Assembly (NCBI GenBank): GCA_011800805.1 | Contig: MPNW01000012.1 | Coordinates: 143,694 to 207,693 of the forward strand | Length of the DNA: 64,000 nucleotides | Origin: Hirudo medicinalis | Lineage: Eukaryota > Annelida > Clitellata > Hirudinida > Hirudinidae | Direction of reading: 5' to 3' | Part shown: positions 27,449 through 38,877 of the stretch, piece after piece | How the letters are laid out: every line of letters begins with the position of its first letter | Position numbering within the stretch: the stretch's first letter is position 1 | Made by a program: the position numbers and the translations under genes | The notes under the pieces: model-generated | Seen by the model: only the letters and a program-made list of their open reading frames with translations | Databases searched by the model: none | What the model was told of the DNA's origin: nothing

Positions 27449-29660
27449 ATGATTCAAGAAGTGCTTTACAGCGATTTAAATCCTGGTATTATTACCAAAT
27501 GGAAAGTACAAGAAGGAAGAAGAGTTACGGAAAATGATATACTCTGCGAATATAAAGGCTTAAAATTAAATAAAGTGAAAAGCCAATTTGCGGGCCTCAT
27601 TACGAAAATATTAAAGAAGGAAAATGAATCTGTGAAATTGGGGTAACTTTTATGAAATCTATATATTATCCAGAGTACTATTGATTTAAAACAATTTTAT
27701 GCCACGATCACCGAGATAGGATGATGATGGATGTTGTTTTGCAGGGATGTATTGGCGATCATGGAGAAGTGTTCTCACACAACAGTTTGGAGGAATGTTT
27801 GCGCAGATTGTGGGACAATGATGGAGAGGTGAAATGTTCTTAAAGCATATGTTAAATATATTGTGACTAACAATAGGATATTACAGTCAGGCTGCAACAG
27901 GTCCATCCACAAAATTTGTAGCCATGATGCATTGTGTACCAGACCTGCTGGTTTCTGAAGAGGTATGAATTAAGGGATATTAAGTTGTTCTAGTTGGTTA
28001 TGTGATGAATTTATCATAAAGAATGCCTTGGAACTGGGGAGAAAAGACAAGAATGTACTCCTTCAAAGGAAGCGCTTGGCTCTTCTTGTAGATCTGGACC
28101 AGACAATCATCCATACCACAAATGATAATGTGCCTCCAAATTTGAAGGTTACATTTGCATTAATTATTTCTATAATGCAATCAATCATATCTAACTTTTG
28201 AAAGTGATTTAGGATGTTTACCATTTCCAACTGCAACATGGCAGAGAGGGAAGGAAGTGGTGGTACCATACAAAGCTACGTCCACATACTGAAAGATTCT
28301 TAAAGAAGATCTCAGAGTACTATGAACTCCATATTTGCACGTTTGGAGTGAGGTCGTATGCTCACGCTATAGCAGGATATTTGGATCCAGAGAGAAAGTA
28401 CTTCCAACACCGGATACTCTCGAGGGATGAATGCTTTCATCCGAATCTCAAGACTCTCAACCTCAAGTATGCTTATTCATCATGCTATTTGCATTTATAC
28501 TATTCATCCGCAAAGCTTTTCTTGTGCTAATGTTATTATTCATATTTTGCAGGAACTTGTTCCCTTGTGGTGACACGATGGTTTGCATCATTGATGACAG
28601 GGAAGATGTTTGGAAATCGGCATCCAACATGATACGCGTCAAGCCGTACTCCTTTTTCGATGGATCTGCAGACATCAATGCACCTCCTCTGGCTGCAAAG
28701 TCAGGTCAAATAAAAGAAAAAGAACCCAGGAAGCAGAGAATCATAAGAGTCCCCAACAAAAAACCCGAAGCTGCTGAAGAGGACAAACCCTCCGATGAAA
28801 ACGACGAACAAAGTTCTGATGCTTCGAAAGTAGAGGAATTCACGGAAATGATCGAATGGGAAGACAGTGATGACTATCTCCTCCATCTGGAAAGAATACT
28901 GATAAAGATACATGATTCATACTACAAGCAGTATGAAGACAATAGTTACAATCCAGAAACCTGTAACTTGGATCTCAAGAGCATTGTGCCAAGTGAAAAG
29001 ATGAAAGTCCTCCAAGGATGCAACATACTTTTCAGTGGTGTCATTCCACTGAAGCAGAAGCTTGAAACCAGCTGGGCATACAGACTGGCCGTGAACTTCG
29101 GAGCAACAGTCCAAACCGAGCTCGTGCTCGAAGGAGGTTCAAATGTCACCACTCATGTGATCGGAATGAGAGATGGTACGGAAAAGATCAAGAAAGCCTA
29201 CAAACACAAGATATTCGTGGTCAACGTGGACTGGCTTCTTGACAGCATAGAGAGATGGGAAAAGGCCGACGAATCTTTGTATCCCATTTCGAAGGAACCT
29301 TCTCACAATTACCTGCTCTACTGCACAGGTGGAGGGCAACAGCCAGAAGAAGCAGCTCCAAAGGAGGAGCACGTGGAAATAGATGAAAAGTGGAGGTCAG
29401 AAATACTCGACCTGTGCAGATCTGCCGTGGAGGAAATGAGTGACGATAGCGATGACGATGACGAACCCGTGACCAGGAAAAGACGCCATTCTGAGGATTT
29501 AGATGAATTGGAGGAAAATCCAAAGCAGATGCATCTGGAATTAGAAGAAGAGGACCTCAACTCGGACGAGAACTCATGCAACGAAGACTCGGACTGCTGC
29601 GACGAAGGCAACGACTACTGCCAAGACTATGTTAATGATGATGATGACGAGGATGATTGA
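27449..29660 (+). CDS. Fcp1: FCP1-type RNA polymerase II CTD phosphatase, 613 aa
   Basis: Removes phosphate from the RNA polymerase II C-terminal domain in the nucleus to recycle the enzyme. Six exons: 27449-27642, 27745-27828, 27887-27962, 28022-28147, 28213-28466, 28553-29660. They sum to 1842 bp with consistent phases. An N-terminal lipoyl-like fold (ITKWKVQEGRRVTENDILC) is followed by a Cys pair segment (CSHTTVWRNVCADCG). The FCP homology domain carries the catalytic DxDx(T/V) motif as DLDQT at about residues 141-145, then SRDECFHPN and CIIDDREDVW. A BRCT domain spans about 394-495 (GCNILFSGV, NVDWLLDSIERW). The tail after about 520 is very acidic and ends DYVNDDDDEDD, as in FCP1 proteins. 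The start Met precedes the lipoyl-like domain directly, as expected. Length is somewhat shorter than vertebrate FCP1. All key residues are present. Confidence 0.95.
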
Positions 29661-30041
29661 TTGCAACTTCTGGCCGATTGTTTGACAATTGCTTATAAAT
29701 GTAGTCTTGATGTAATGAAACTTTTATATTTTGTGCCTTTTGTGGAGTACTGGATTAAATTAAACCCATTGGAAGCTAGATTTCCCGAGCAACGCTTTGA
29801 AATGCTTGTTCATCAAACCCGCAAAAGTATAGCAAATCTTTCTGAGAGCAATTTTTCGTTTTCTTGGATCCACGAAGAAATGAAGACAAGAATTGTTAAG
29901 CAGAACAACATTTAAATGTTTTATTTCTACCTAATGGAAGCCAATTGAATGGGATGTGAACATGAACTTTTTTATTATTACGGATTTATTTAGCTCGAGA
30001 TGAAAGCATGGTTATATACAGATTGAACGTTGAAGCGTAGA

Positions 30042-31842
30042 TCAATCCAGTGTCACTGCTGTGATTGGCTCTTTGCTTTTTGGTCTCATTTGTTCGATGA
30101 GGTTTGCTATGGCCCTGGAGTTCTGGTTTACCTATAAACAAGTGGTTATATAGCATTATATAGTTGTTTGTGTTCAACAGTTATTGAGTGGTGTTATGAA
30201 TCAAGCAATTATTATTGGTCGTGTGAAAAGTGACGAATCTCAAATGTAAATTCGACCTGCTTAACCTTAAGCATTACTTTGTACTGAACCTGATTCCCAT
30301 TAAAATGCTAAACACTGATTGGTGTTCGAGGTGAATTTGTGAAAGCCATCTAATGCAGTGGAAGTATTGTTCAGGCAACAATATCCTTCCTTGAAAATAT
30401 TCAGGCCATTTTCATATCATAGGTTTTTAAGAGGCTGAAGTCTGACAAAATATAGCTATCACAGCTTTAAATCATCTTTCATCTATTTAGACCATGGATA
30501 GATTCAACAATCTTCAAAATGTAAACATATGCCCTACTAGAAACCTGCACAACATCACACAATCTCATCCACAATCCAAACCTGGTCAAGTTCTTCTTTT
30601 CCAGTGCAAGGAAGGAGGAGCACTGTTGTCGGGTCGATGACGTTCGGAAGGACTTGCGGCACTTTCGCATCTCTCAAGTAACTGCCAAATTTCTCTCTAA
30701 ATTAAAATAAAATCATGCTTTAAAGTACTACTTGCATGTGATTATTAATGAAAGTTATTATTATTGGGATTATTACTATCAGTTAATATTACTGTGATTA
30801 ATAATATAAGTTATCATTACTATGATTATTAATGTAAGTTTATTGTTGTGATTATCAATATCATCAACTAGTTCATCAACATTAACCTGTAAAAAGCAGA
30901 TCTATCTTTGTGGTCTTTGGCCTGATTAGTGTTTTGATCTATTGGGATGAACTTGCTACATCCCCAAAATATAAATCAGTATTTACATTATTGATTATAT
31001 GAAGTAAGTGAAAAATGTTTACAATGACGAGGATGTGTTTTCAACTGTTGGACACTCATTTGTGGGTGGAACTTCAATTCTAAAAAAGAAAAAATACAAC
31101 AAAATAATAGATAAAAGGATGTACACACGAGCAGATAAGCACAATCAGAGCAACATTTAAGCCTAAGCATTTACTTTCACTGGAGATCAATCACTCCATC
31201 GATTTCATTCAACACCTGCCTGAAATTGTTGTGTTGCAGAAAAGAACAAACACACAATAAAAGTACAACATATCATAAAACATAAAAAAAACTCACATTA
31301 CAGTATCGTAGACTTGTCCTTGAGTTTGGTAGTTGCTTTGAGGTGAAGCATCTACAATCAGAGGAGATCTTTCCTAGGCAAAATGTAATTTTGTTTAGAT
31401 TTTCTCACATTTAAAGCTGCAATTTATTGCATGAAATGTTAAACAAATTCAACAAAATTAAAACCAAATATAAAGTTTTGTTACAATAAATTCTTGCCAA
31501 CCAAAAAAAGGCATAAACTCAAAAATTGAGCATAAACCAAACCAAATAAACTCATTATGTTGACAAATGACTTTTGGTTTGTCATAAAACATTTATAATT
31601 ATATTTCTCAAGAAAAAAATTATTGAAAACCAGGTTCCAGATATTGTGGGCATTCTAATTGAATTTTAAGATAGAAAAATAACAACTAATCACTTGATTA
31701 GGAATAAAATTAATTGCAATTAGAACTACAATCACTCATCAAATTCGAATGGTGCAGAGTTCAGCCCATTTTGACTGAGATGTCTTCTTGAGCTTTCCTT
31801 GTGCTTCCTTAGCTTTAAACTCTCTAGCCTCTCAGTTGCCAT
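30042..31842 (-). CDS. Conserved-looking protein of unknown family, 182 aa, seven exons
   Basis: Exons: 31842-31736, 31368-31297, 31219-31181, 31079-31023, 30955-30887, 30696-30582, 30131-30042 (TGA). They sum to 549 bp with consistent phases. Donors and acceptors are all GT-AG; the exon 2 acceptor could be at either of two AGs, and only 31369 keeps the frame. It begins MATERLESLKLRKHKESS, runs through SPLIVDASPQSNYQTQG, then VMQVLNEIDGVIDLQ, FYREKFGSYLRDAKVPQVL and PTTVLLLPCTGKEELD, and ends IEQMRPKSKEPITAVTLD. No signal peptide, membrane segment or known domain is visible. It is basic at the N-terminus and otherwise hydrophilic, so probably intracellular. Six spliced introns with a preserved frame argue strongly for a real gene. 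It is convergent with FCP1, whose stop is only about 380 bp away. Confidence 0.7.
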
Positions 31843-33682
31843 ACTTTGCACTTCCTTCAAAGATTTCACACTTTTTACATGCAGATCTTATGCTTACATG
31901 TCTCATTGCAAATGGGGGGAGGAGTCACCATAGTATGTTTCCTTCCTGTCAAGCATCATTCTTATATTCAATTTCTGATAGTTGTGATTACAAATATTTC
32001 ATCCCATTTCTTATTTGGAAAGACTCGTTCTTAAAAACATCCATCATGCTTTTCTTTCATATCTCTCGTGCAAACTAAACTCAGTCAGAAACATATCAAA
32101 ATTACTCAAATAACATACCAAGATTCTTTTGAAATGCATAAACTTTGTAGCATCTCTCTTTTGTTTGCTTAATTTGATGCCACATATCACTAGCCTTAAT
32201 GTTACATAACCATAAACTATTTGTGTTTTGATCCAAATAAAAATTCCTCTAATTTCTCTAACTAGGAAAAGCTAAGCTCTGCAAATCAATCACTTATGGA
32301 ATCACATTTTCTCCCTTTCAACACAAAGAAATGTAAAAAATGAATCATTTAAGTTATCCGGAATTCATTATGACAACCAGCCTCCTAAACAAAACTTTGC
32401 CACAATATATTTCCAACACCCCATTGGAAAAGAGAATAACTGGTATGAGTTAAAAATCTGGTCAAAGTAAGCTATGGATTGTTGCCCCTCAATAGCCCAT
32501 TGCAAAGAATGACTCTTACATATAAATCATTCGTTCATGATAACATTCCAATTTTCTAATTAATTGGATAACATCACAAACTGGGCTTAAATTAGTGAAA
32601 GCGTCCGTGTCGCTCGCTTAAAGAAAAATAGCTCGACAATACGAACTTCATCTCCACTAGCCTCATTTTTTCCAAAGCAGCATCCCATATTATATGCGAG
32701 GGATCTTATTATTGTTCTCCGGCAAAATATTTGAGAGATAAGTTCAATTTTAAACACAATCCGCATTTACAAAGTGCGTCAAAGTAATGTGATAAATGCT
32801 AATTAGGTTTTACAAAATGAAATACCTTATCTTACAAAATTTATTTTATTTCAATTTTAAATCAATAAGTCACTATTCTGTCACTTTCCATATATAATTT
32901 GGAATACGAATGTTAATCTACCCTTCCCTGAAAATTAAAATCGGCCGCTTGAAAGAGCTTAAAAAGTATTTTCAATTAAAGATATACATGAGAAATAATC
33001 ATGGACTCAATATAAGAACAAGGTTTTTCTCAACCCCCTCACCGACCATGTGCTCCCTCCTGTATCGAAGACTTCAATTTTACATATCATTTGCAGGAAG
33101 AGGCTTCCGTTATATTAACAATTGTGAAATCTAATTATTTCTATTTACTTCATCGAAATACTATGAAGTTATGGAAATATTATGTCAGGTTCTGCAGCAG
33201 AAGCTAACGATCTAATGCTGACTAATGTTTAAGAAGTCTTAACCTAGACACAGCCTTAATATCGCAGACAGTGGAATCATAGAAGTACAAGTTTATTTGA
33301 TAAATGATACGAGAATTAGCATCAATCTAGCCAACGATGTGTTGCCTGAAGGAGTACTTTGTCGCATGTTACTTGCGGTTCCATTTTATACTTTACAAAC
33401 AAGCAAACATGAGGGATCACATGAAGGGATCACAACGCTCTGACTATGACTGGTATCCCTTGCTGATGTTAGTTGAGAACTTGTCTTAACTGGATATTTG
33501 CAGCTCACCGCTGAGCGTTTCAATTCATCAACTAATGAAGGTTATAAAAGATAATTCCAAGACATTTCCAAGATTAATATAGTTCCAAGTTTATTATTTC
33601 GCAATACGATCATTTAACAGTCAATTGCGAAAGTTTTTCTAAAAGTTACAGGTGATAGTTGATGTTTTATTAGCAGTAAAGC
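31843..33682. other. Gap: AT-rich intergenic DNA, no gene recognised
   Basis: ORFs at 31788-32078, 31846-32034 and 32910-33134 show no family motif. The first two overlap exon 1 of the 182-aa gene on the other strand. Holds the promoter side of that gene and the 3' flank of the N4BP2-like gene. Confidence 0.5.
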
Positions 33683-36040
33683 TTAATTTGCAGTAAGATC
33701 AACTTTTAAAATTCCTGGATTTGTTTCTGTGAATTGATAATTGTGCTTCCTGAGATATTTCTCAATACACGGCTTTATCTTTGCTACTCCCCCCGAACTG
33801 TGAACACCACGTCCCGTTACTATGAAGAAATGGGAGTGTTTCCGAGATAATTCGATGCTATGAGTTAATAGTAATTCAGATATGAGATCCATCGCCACTT
33901 TAACTTTTAAGCCATGGAGATCAATCGAACCAGAAAGGCACACATTTTCGTACATTTTCTTTACCAAAACTTCAGTGTGTTCTTTCTGTTCTTTAAGGAA
34001 CTGATTTTTCCACTCTTGAGCTTTCACGGAATAGACGTGTGCCTGTGAATAATTTTTTTCAGTAAAAGCATTTTTGGCTTTTCCAACATTCTCTTTGTAC
34101 ATTCCCTTTGAGTATTCCATCTTTTCCTCCAGGTCAGCACAACTTTGGTCTAGGCTCGTTGGATTGGTTTTTGCGTGTTCAAAGCCTAGCCTTTTACTAC
34201 TGGACTCTAAATTGAGTTGTGTTGCCCCTATTTGAGAACCTCCAATTTCTCCAGGTAACCTGAACTTTTTTAACCCAGGTGTATTCTTAATTCTTTCCAT
34301 TGCTACTATCATCTTATACCCAGAGGCAGCAAATATATTCTTGATGTCCTGCTTATCGATATCAGGGAATTTTTCCGCCAATTGTTTGAGTTTTATTTTT
34401 GTTGAAAGAAAATTGCTGTGATCAACTGTATTTACAACTTCCGGAGCAGAAAAGGGATCGTAAAACATATCTGATCCAGAATCTGAATTAACATCTGATT
34501 TATCCCGCTTGCATCCATCGGTCCATGACTGATGAATCATATGTGCCAGGTCCACAGACATTTCAATCGAGTAGCCCTTCTTATCGGGCTTAAAGTTTGG
34601 TGGTTTGCCAAAAAGTTGAAGAAGCTGCTCTCCAAGTTCGGGACTAATAACCAGCGGTATTAGTTCGTCAGAAGAAGAGCTACCATGCTTTTTTGATTTA
34701 TCATTTTTATAAAGCGAACTGGTGCATCCTTCACCATTGACAGACTTCAAAACATCTTCATATTCCGCTTCATATTCATCGCCGTTGAATGAGTCGTTGC
34801 TTCCAATCTGGGTTAAGGTATCTAATATTTTCTCTGGCTCCTGACGACTCTCAAAGTATAGATGCTCAATGAGCTCCTTGTCAACACCTGGAAAACTATT
34901 CTGAAGGAACTGTAACATCTTAAAGTCAATGCTATCGGCGGTCTCAGCACTTCCATCAAGTTCATGTCCAGATGGATGATTTGAAAGGACACTAGGTGAC
35001 TTTGATTCAACAACCTGACTAGAAAATTCCTTCTTTACAGGCGAATTGAACATAAGAGGCAATTTTTCTAATTCAAATACATCGTGGTATTGCTTGTCTG
35101 CTTTGGGACTGCTAAAAAATAATGACTCGTTTTCTAAATTTTTATCTTTTTTGCTTTTTTGTGCAGTTTCTCTGACCATCTGCAAGAGGTCGTTCCCTTT
35201 GATGTCGATGTGATATTCGTTCAACATGCTGGCGATTTTATCCTTATTTGTTCGAAGAGCAGTTTTCTTGACCAGAACATCAGCCTTTAGTCTCCACTGA
35301 ATATTAGGCTCAATCACTTCCACCGCATAAGCAAAGCAGCTAGCCATGCTAGCATATGGCAACATCTCCCATAATTGCGTGTTTAGGCTGTCAATAATAA
35401 TTGGATTTTTGGACGAATTCATAGCCTTTAGGACTAGTTCCTGATTCAGTTCATGTGCGTTGGAGAGGTCAGCTGGTGAAAAGTTGTTTCTTCGCTTGCT
35501 CAAGAAAAACTTATCTGTCGACAGAATCACTCCTTTGAATTGCAACTTTTTTGCAAGGGTCGATTTTCCTGATCCTGGGCAACCTCTGAGAAGAACTAAG
35601 ACTTTTTCATTATTTTCTATATACTTTCTAACCAGTGTTACAGCTTCCTTGTGCCTCATGACAGTCGAATTGTTTGAAACTACATGTTCATTACTGGCAT
35701 CGTCTTCGTCACACTTTGTTTTGGGATCCTTGGATGTCGATGGATGGAGCAACAAGTTAGATTTATTCAATTTACCGGCCTGGAGAGGATCGTTGGTTAA
35801 AGCAGAACAATTCTGATCGCTTTTACAGACGTCATTTGAAGGCGTTGATAGAGGATGAGATTTGATGCTTGGTAGAGGCTTTAAGGAACCCTGATGTTCG
35901 TTGCTCTGAGAGGCTGTAAGTTCCAAGAGTAGATCAACCGCTTTGGATTTATCACCATTTGAAGAAAGAATGATTTCTTGGATGACTGGGTGATCTATTT
36001 GACCAGAAAACATTTCATAAATCTCTTTATCATTATCCAT
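33683..36040 (-). CDS. N4BP2-like protein: P-loop kinase domain plus C-terminal Smr domain, 785 aa, intronless
   Basis: Single uninterrupted ORF. A short CUE-like segment opens the protein (HPVIQEIILSSNGDKSKAVD). At about residues 153-161 there is a Walker A motif GCPGSGKST followed by STDKFFL, the polynucleotide-kinase-like ATPase module of N4BP2. A second CUE-like stretch lies near 375-410 (LIEHLYFESRQEPEKILD). A DUF1771-type helical region near 640-700 has many Lys and Glu residues. The C-terminal Smr domain, about 704-785, has the SIDLHGLKVKVAMDLI and VTGRGVHSSGG signatures of Smr nucleases. Human N4BP2 is much longer; this form keeps the core modules in the same order. The family is linked to RNA/DNA end processing and no-go mRNA decay (yeast Cue2, worm NONU-1 share the CUE-Smr pairing). 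The absence of introns in a genome with dense short introns suggests an old retrocopy or intron loss. Confidence 0.9.
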   Translation of the reverse strand: MDNDKEIYEMFSGQIDHPVIQEIILSSNGDKSKAVDLLLELTASQSNEHQGSLKPLPSIKSHPLSTPSNDVCKSDQNCSALTNDPLQAGKLNKSNLLLHPSTSKDPKTKCDEDDASNEHVVSNNSTVMRHKEAVTLVRKYIENNEKVLVLLRGCPGSGKSTLAKKLQFKGVILSTDKFFLSKRRNNFSPADLSNAHELNQELVLKAMNSSKNPIIIDSLNTQLWEMLPYASMASCFAYAVEVIEPNIQWRLKADVLVKKTALRTNKDKIASMLNEYHIDIKGNDLLQMVRETAQKSKKDKNLENESLFFSSPKADKQYHDVFELEKLPLMFNSPVKKEFSSQVVESKSPSVLSNHPSGHELDGSAETADSIDFKMLQFLQNSFPGVDKELIEHLYFESRQEPEKILDTLTQIGSNDSFNGDEYEAEYEDVLKSVNGEGCTSSLYKNDKSKKHGSSSSDELIPLVISPELGEQLLQLFGKPPNFKPDKKGYSIEMSVDLAHMIHQSWTDGCKRDKSDVNSDSGSDMFYDPFSAPEVVNTVDHSNFLSTKIKLKQLAEKFPDIDKQDIKNIFAASGYKMIVAMERIKNTPGLKKFRLPGEIGGSQIGATQLNLESSSKRLGFEHAKTNPTSLDQSCADLEEKMEYSKGMYKENVGKAKNAFTEKNYSQAHVYSVKAQEWKNQFLKEQKEHTEVLVKKMYENVCLSGSIDLHGLKVKVAMDLISELLLTHSIELSRKHSHFFIVTGRGVHSSGGVAKIKPCIEKYLRKHNYQFTETNPGILKVDLTAN

Positions 36041-36930
36041 AGTGCTTAATAAGAAAATTTTTAGATTCTTATTAGTGAATGCGATTGAACGATTTATTGT
36101 ACGAAGTCAGATTATTCATGCTGTTTGATAAAAAAAGATGTTGGATATGTGTTTAGAAATTTTCGTAAATTTTGTTATTACCTTTATTGCATTAATTAAA
36201 TTTCTCGTTATTAAATTGCGCAGCTATTAGCATTATTTTTTTATTATTATAACAACGTAATAAATAAAAATATAAAAACTGATATTTTTCTCATTTGTTA
36301 ACTTTCATGCTCCATGTTAGTGCAGAAATTGGTCAAATATTAAATTCATGACCCGAAAAAACTTTTGGATTGAAGGCTCTTCTCGCTGATGATTTCTTAA
36401 AATGTTAAAATAGGATTGCCTATTTTATTCTAAAAGTATTCTTTCAATTTCGCTTGTTCATAAACTCCAAAAACATGTAATAAAAATTTGAGATTTTTAT
36501 ATGTATTTTTTGTAAAACCATTCGGAGTGGATTGATTTTGACCCGTGGAATTCTGGTATAAGAATGATTGGCCGAGACATGCACGGTGTAAACTTAAAGT
36601 TAACGTTAAGAAGAGGAGTATTTTGTAGGTTTGCAAAGTAAGCCTGATCATCGCCCACAAATCAAATAAGTCGATGATTTCAGCAGTCTTACTTACCTTA
36701 ATTGAATCCAGAAATATGTTGGTAGATGCAACACAATTGCAGGCTAACGAACAAGATTACAAATCCTTACAAATCCAATTTATGGAGGAATTACAAAATC
36801 ATAATAGCGAACATTAAAGAAATTCCTATTATATTTTACTTATAAGTGTTCACTTTAAAATATAAATTTAAAAATGTCGCATTAAGAATCTATGTTAGTT
36901 TGTGATTTAAAATTTTTACATATATTAAAA
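36041..36930. other. Gap: AT-rich DNA between the N4BP2-like gene and TCF copy A
   Basis: A 76-aa ORF on the minus strand (36660-36430) starts with a hydrophobic stretch (KILLFLTLTLSLHRACLG) that could be a signal-peptide exon, but I found no phased second exon. Nothing else is visible. Confidence 0.4.
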
Positions 36931-36932
36931 TT

Positions 36933-37246
36933 TTAGGTTTTGTCTACTTTCATTGGTTGGTCAAATCAGAACCTTTTATTGTTGTGGATTCTCTTTGAAG
37001 TGCTTGCATCAAAGCGCGAGTTTTCTTTGATATCGGACATTTAAGTCATTTAATGCAATATAACCAGTAAAAAGAAGATAATTTTTAATCGGAGATTTGA
37101 TCGACTGTTTGTTTACTTTCTAAATTAACGAATTGTTTTATTCACCGCTTAAAATGCTTGTATTTTAAATGACAGTACACATGTTGACGAGAATATAGTG
37201 AAAGTAAAGAAAGTTGTCTCTAAATCCTCTTAACACACGTTTGATC
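36933..37246 (+). promoter_or_regulatory. Promoter/5' UTR of TCF copy A, closely matching copy B upstream DNA
   Basis: About 310 bp align closely to 52666-52991. Shared stretches include an inverted CCAAT box (CATTGGTTGGTCAAATCA), GACATTTAAGTCATTTAAT, GACTGTTTGTTTACTTTCTA, and a near-identical 5' UTR up to the ATG. Non-coding conservation exceeds that in the downstream HMG exons. Confidence 0.7.
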
Positions 37247-38290
37247 ATGACTTCTGAAGAAAACCCGCCATATGCCGATGACGAAATAAAAACTTACGTC
37301 GACGAAGGAGATGAGATAAAATTTGAAAATTTAAGCGATGATAAAAAGGAACTTGTCGGTGATAGCGATGATGAGGTAATGACGCTGTTTTAAGATGTTC
37401 CAGTGATGCCTTATTGAATATAAATATCATTATTCCTAGGTCACGCAGACCACAATCCCATATACTAAAGACAAGTTGCTATTTTCATCTCCCATGATCA
37501 AGAGTATGTTCTATGTTGTTTACAATTTAAAGTTTCAGTTAATAAATGGACACTTTCTCTAGGTTACCCTCCATCGGCTCAGCCAGGTGTTTTTCCATTT
37601 TATTCCCCAGAAATGTGCATAGGGTGAGTTGAATGGGTTACTGAAGTCAGCCAATCACACAAAACATTTGTTTTCTTAGGACTGTTTTTCCAAGGTTTCC
37701 GTTCCTTCCTGGTTCACCTGCATCACCATTCGTTCCTGCATCCATAACTCCTTTCAGTTTATGTCATCCCGACAGCTACAAAGTCCTGAACTCATACAAC
37801 CACCTTCAGGCCGCGGACCCATATTTCTACCAAAACTCCACATTGAGTCAACAAAAACGTTCCCCTAAGAAACCCTCCGTCAAGAAACCATTAAACTCTT
37901 TTTTGATTTACTTGAGAGAAATGAGACCAACTGTGATCGCGGAAACTAATGAGAAGGAGTCATCGATCATAAACAAAATTTTGGGTAAAAAAGTAAGAAT
38001 TCAAGTCCTCATCTATATGTCATCAATATGATATCAATATGATAGAGCCTAGATAAATATTATTATCAAAATTATTACTAAATTATTATCAATGAAATTA
38101 TAATTAAAATGTTAAATAGTAACTATTTCATATTTTAAACAATCGCTTTTAGTGGCATGAGTTAGGCGAAGTGGAGAGGCAGAAATATATTGACATGGCA
38201 AAGAAAGAAAAAGAACTGCATGAACAAAAACACCCTGGGTGGTCGGCAAAAGATAATTACGCTAAGAGGAAGAATAAGAGGAAGCGCTAA
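37247..38290 (+). CDS. TCF/LEF (Pangolin-like) HMG-box factor, diverged copy A, 234 aa
   Basis: Wnt-pathway transcription factor paralogue. Five exons: 37247-37375, 37440-37503, 37563-37623, 37680-37992, 38153-38290 (705 bp, phases consistent). Exon 1 is the beta-catenin-binding segment ([17 protein letters not shown]). Then come a proline-rich linker and the HMG box, split by an intron at the usual place: [29 protein letters not shown], then [20 protein letters not shown] and [11 protein letters not shown]. It ends at once with a basic run (KRKNKRKR). No C-clamp follows. Compared with copy B it lacks counterparts of exons 2 and 3. Its exon 4 equals B exons 6+7 without the intron. The HMG box is the more diverged of the two (for example [15 protein letters not shown] versus [15 protein letters not shown]). 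It may be a specialised or weakened paralogue, but no lesion is visible. Confidence 0.9.
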
Positions 38291-38520
38291 CTCAATGACT
38301 CACACACATCGACACATCAACTGATTGATAATTATCAATTGATTATAATCAATAACATTATTATCAAAAACGTTTCGTTGTTGAATTGTAATGATTTCAG
38401 ATTGAGGCTTATTAATGCTAAAGATCGAAGCAATTGTTACAAAATATAATCAACAGTTGAAACAGTAAACGTCTTATTTATTCTTCTCGATTGAATAAAT
38501 TGAACGGATAAACTTTTTTT

Positions 38521-38700
38521 TTAAATTTATTAAACAAAAATATATAGTTACAAAACCCTCGTCATTACAAGCATAATAACAAATTTTGTAAAAACAAAAA
38601 GGACAACGCGAAGGGATATACTCTCCCGCTGATGGGCTGCCTGTTCCAATGTAAAAATTAAAGCCGAATCTCACAAAAAAGAACTAAACAGGAGACCAAG
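38521..38700 (-). mobile_element. Non-LTR retrotransposon 3' tail
   Basis: Read on the minus strand it ends in an A-run (38515-38520). A 42-bp end (38521-38562) is repeated exactly at 39992-40033. Its outer part (38630-38750) resembles 44420-44520 in the same orientation. Probably the 3' UTR of one of the LINEs in this block. Confidence 0.6.
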
Positions 38701-38877
38701 AAACTAAAGCAGCAATTCAACAACTGAAAATTGACGCCAGAAAATCCACATGAGACTTTTACTTGTTTAAAATATATGATTTAAAGGTATGTTTGAATAT
38801 TGATATGGACTTATAAATATAGAGGATGTAATGGTGACGGGAGTTGAAGAAAATAAATGAGGACCAGAGAACTTCAG

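Noticed and set aside
29661..29915. 84-aa ORF just after the FCP1 stop
   Set aside because: No motif, no separate promoter spacing; more likely FCP1 3' UTR.
36430..36660. 76-aa minus-strand ORF with a hydrophobic N-terminus
   Set aside because: Signal-like start, but no downstream exon or family motif supports a gene.
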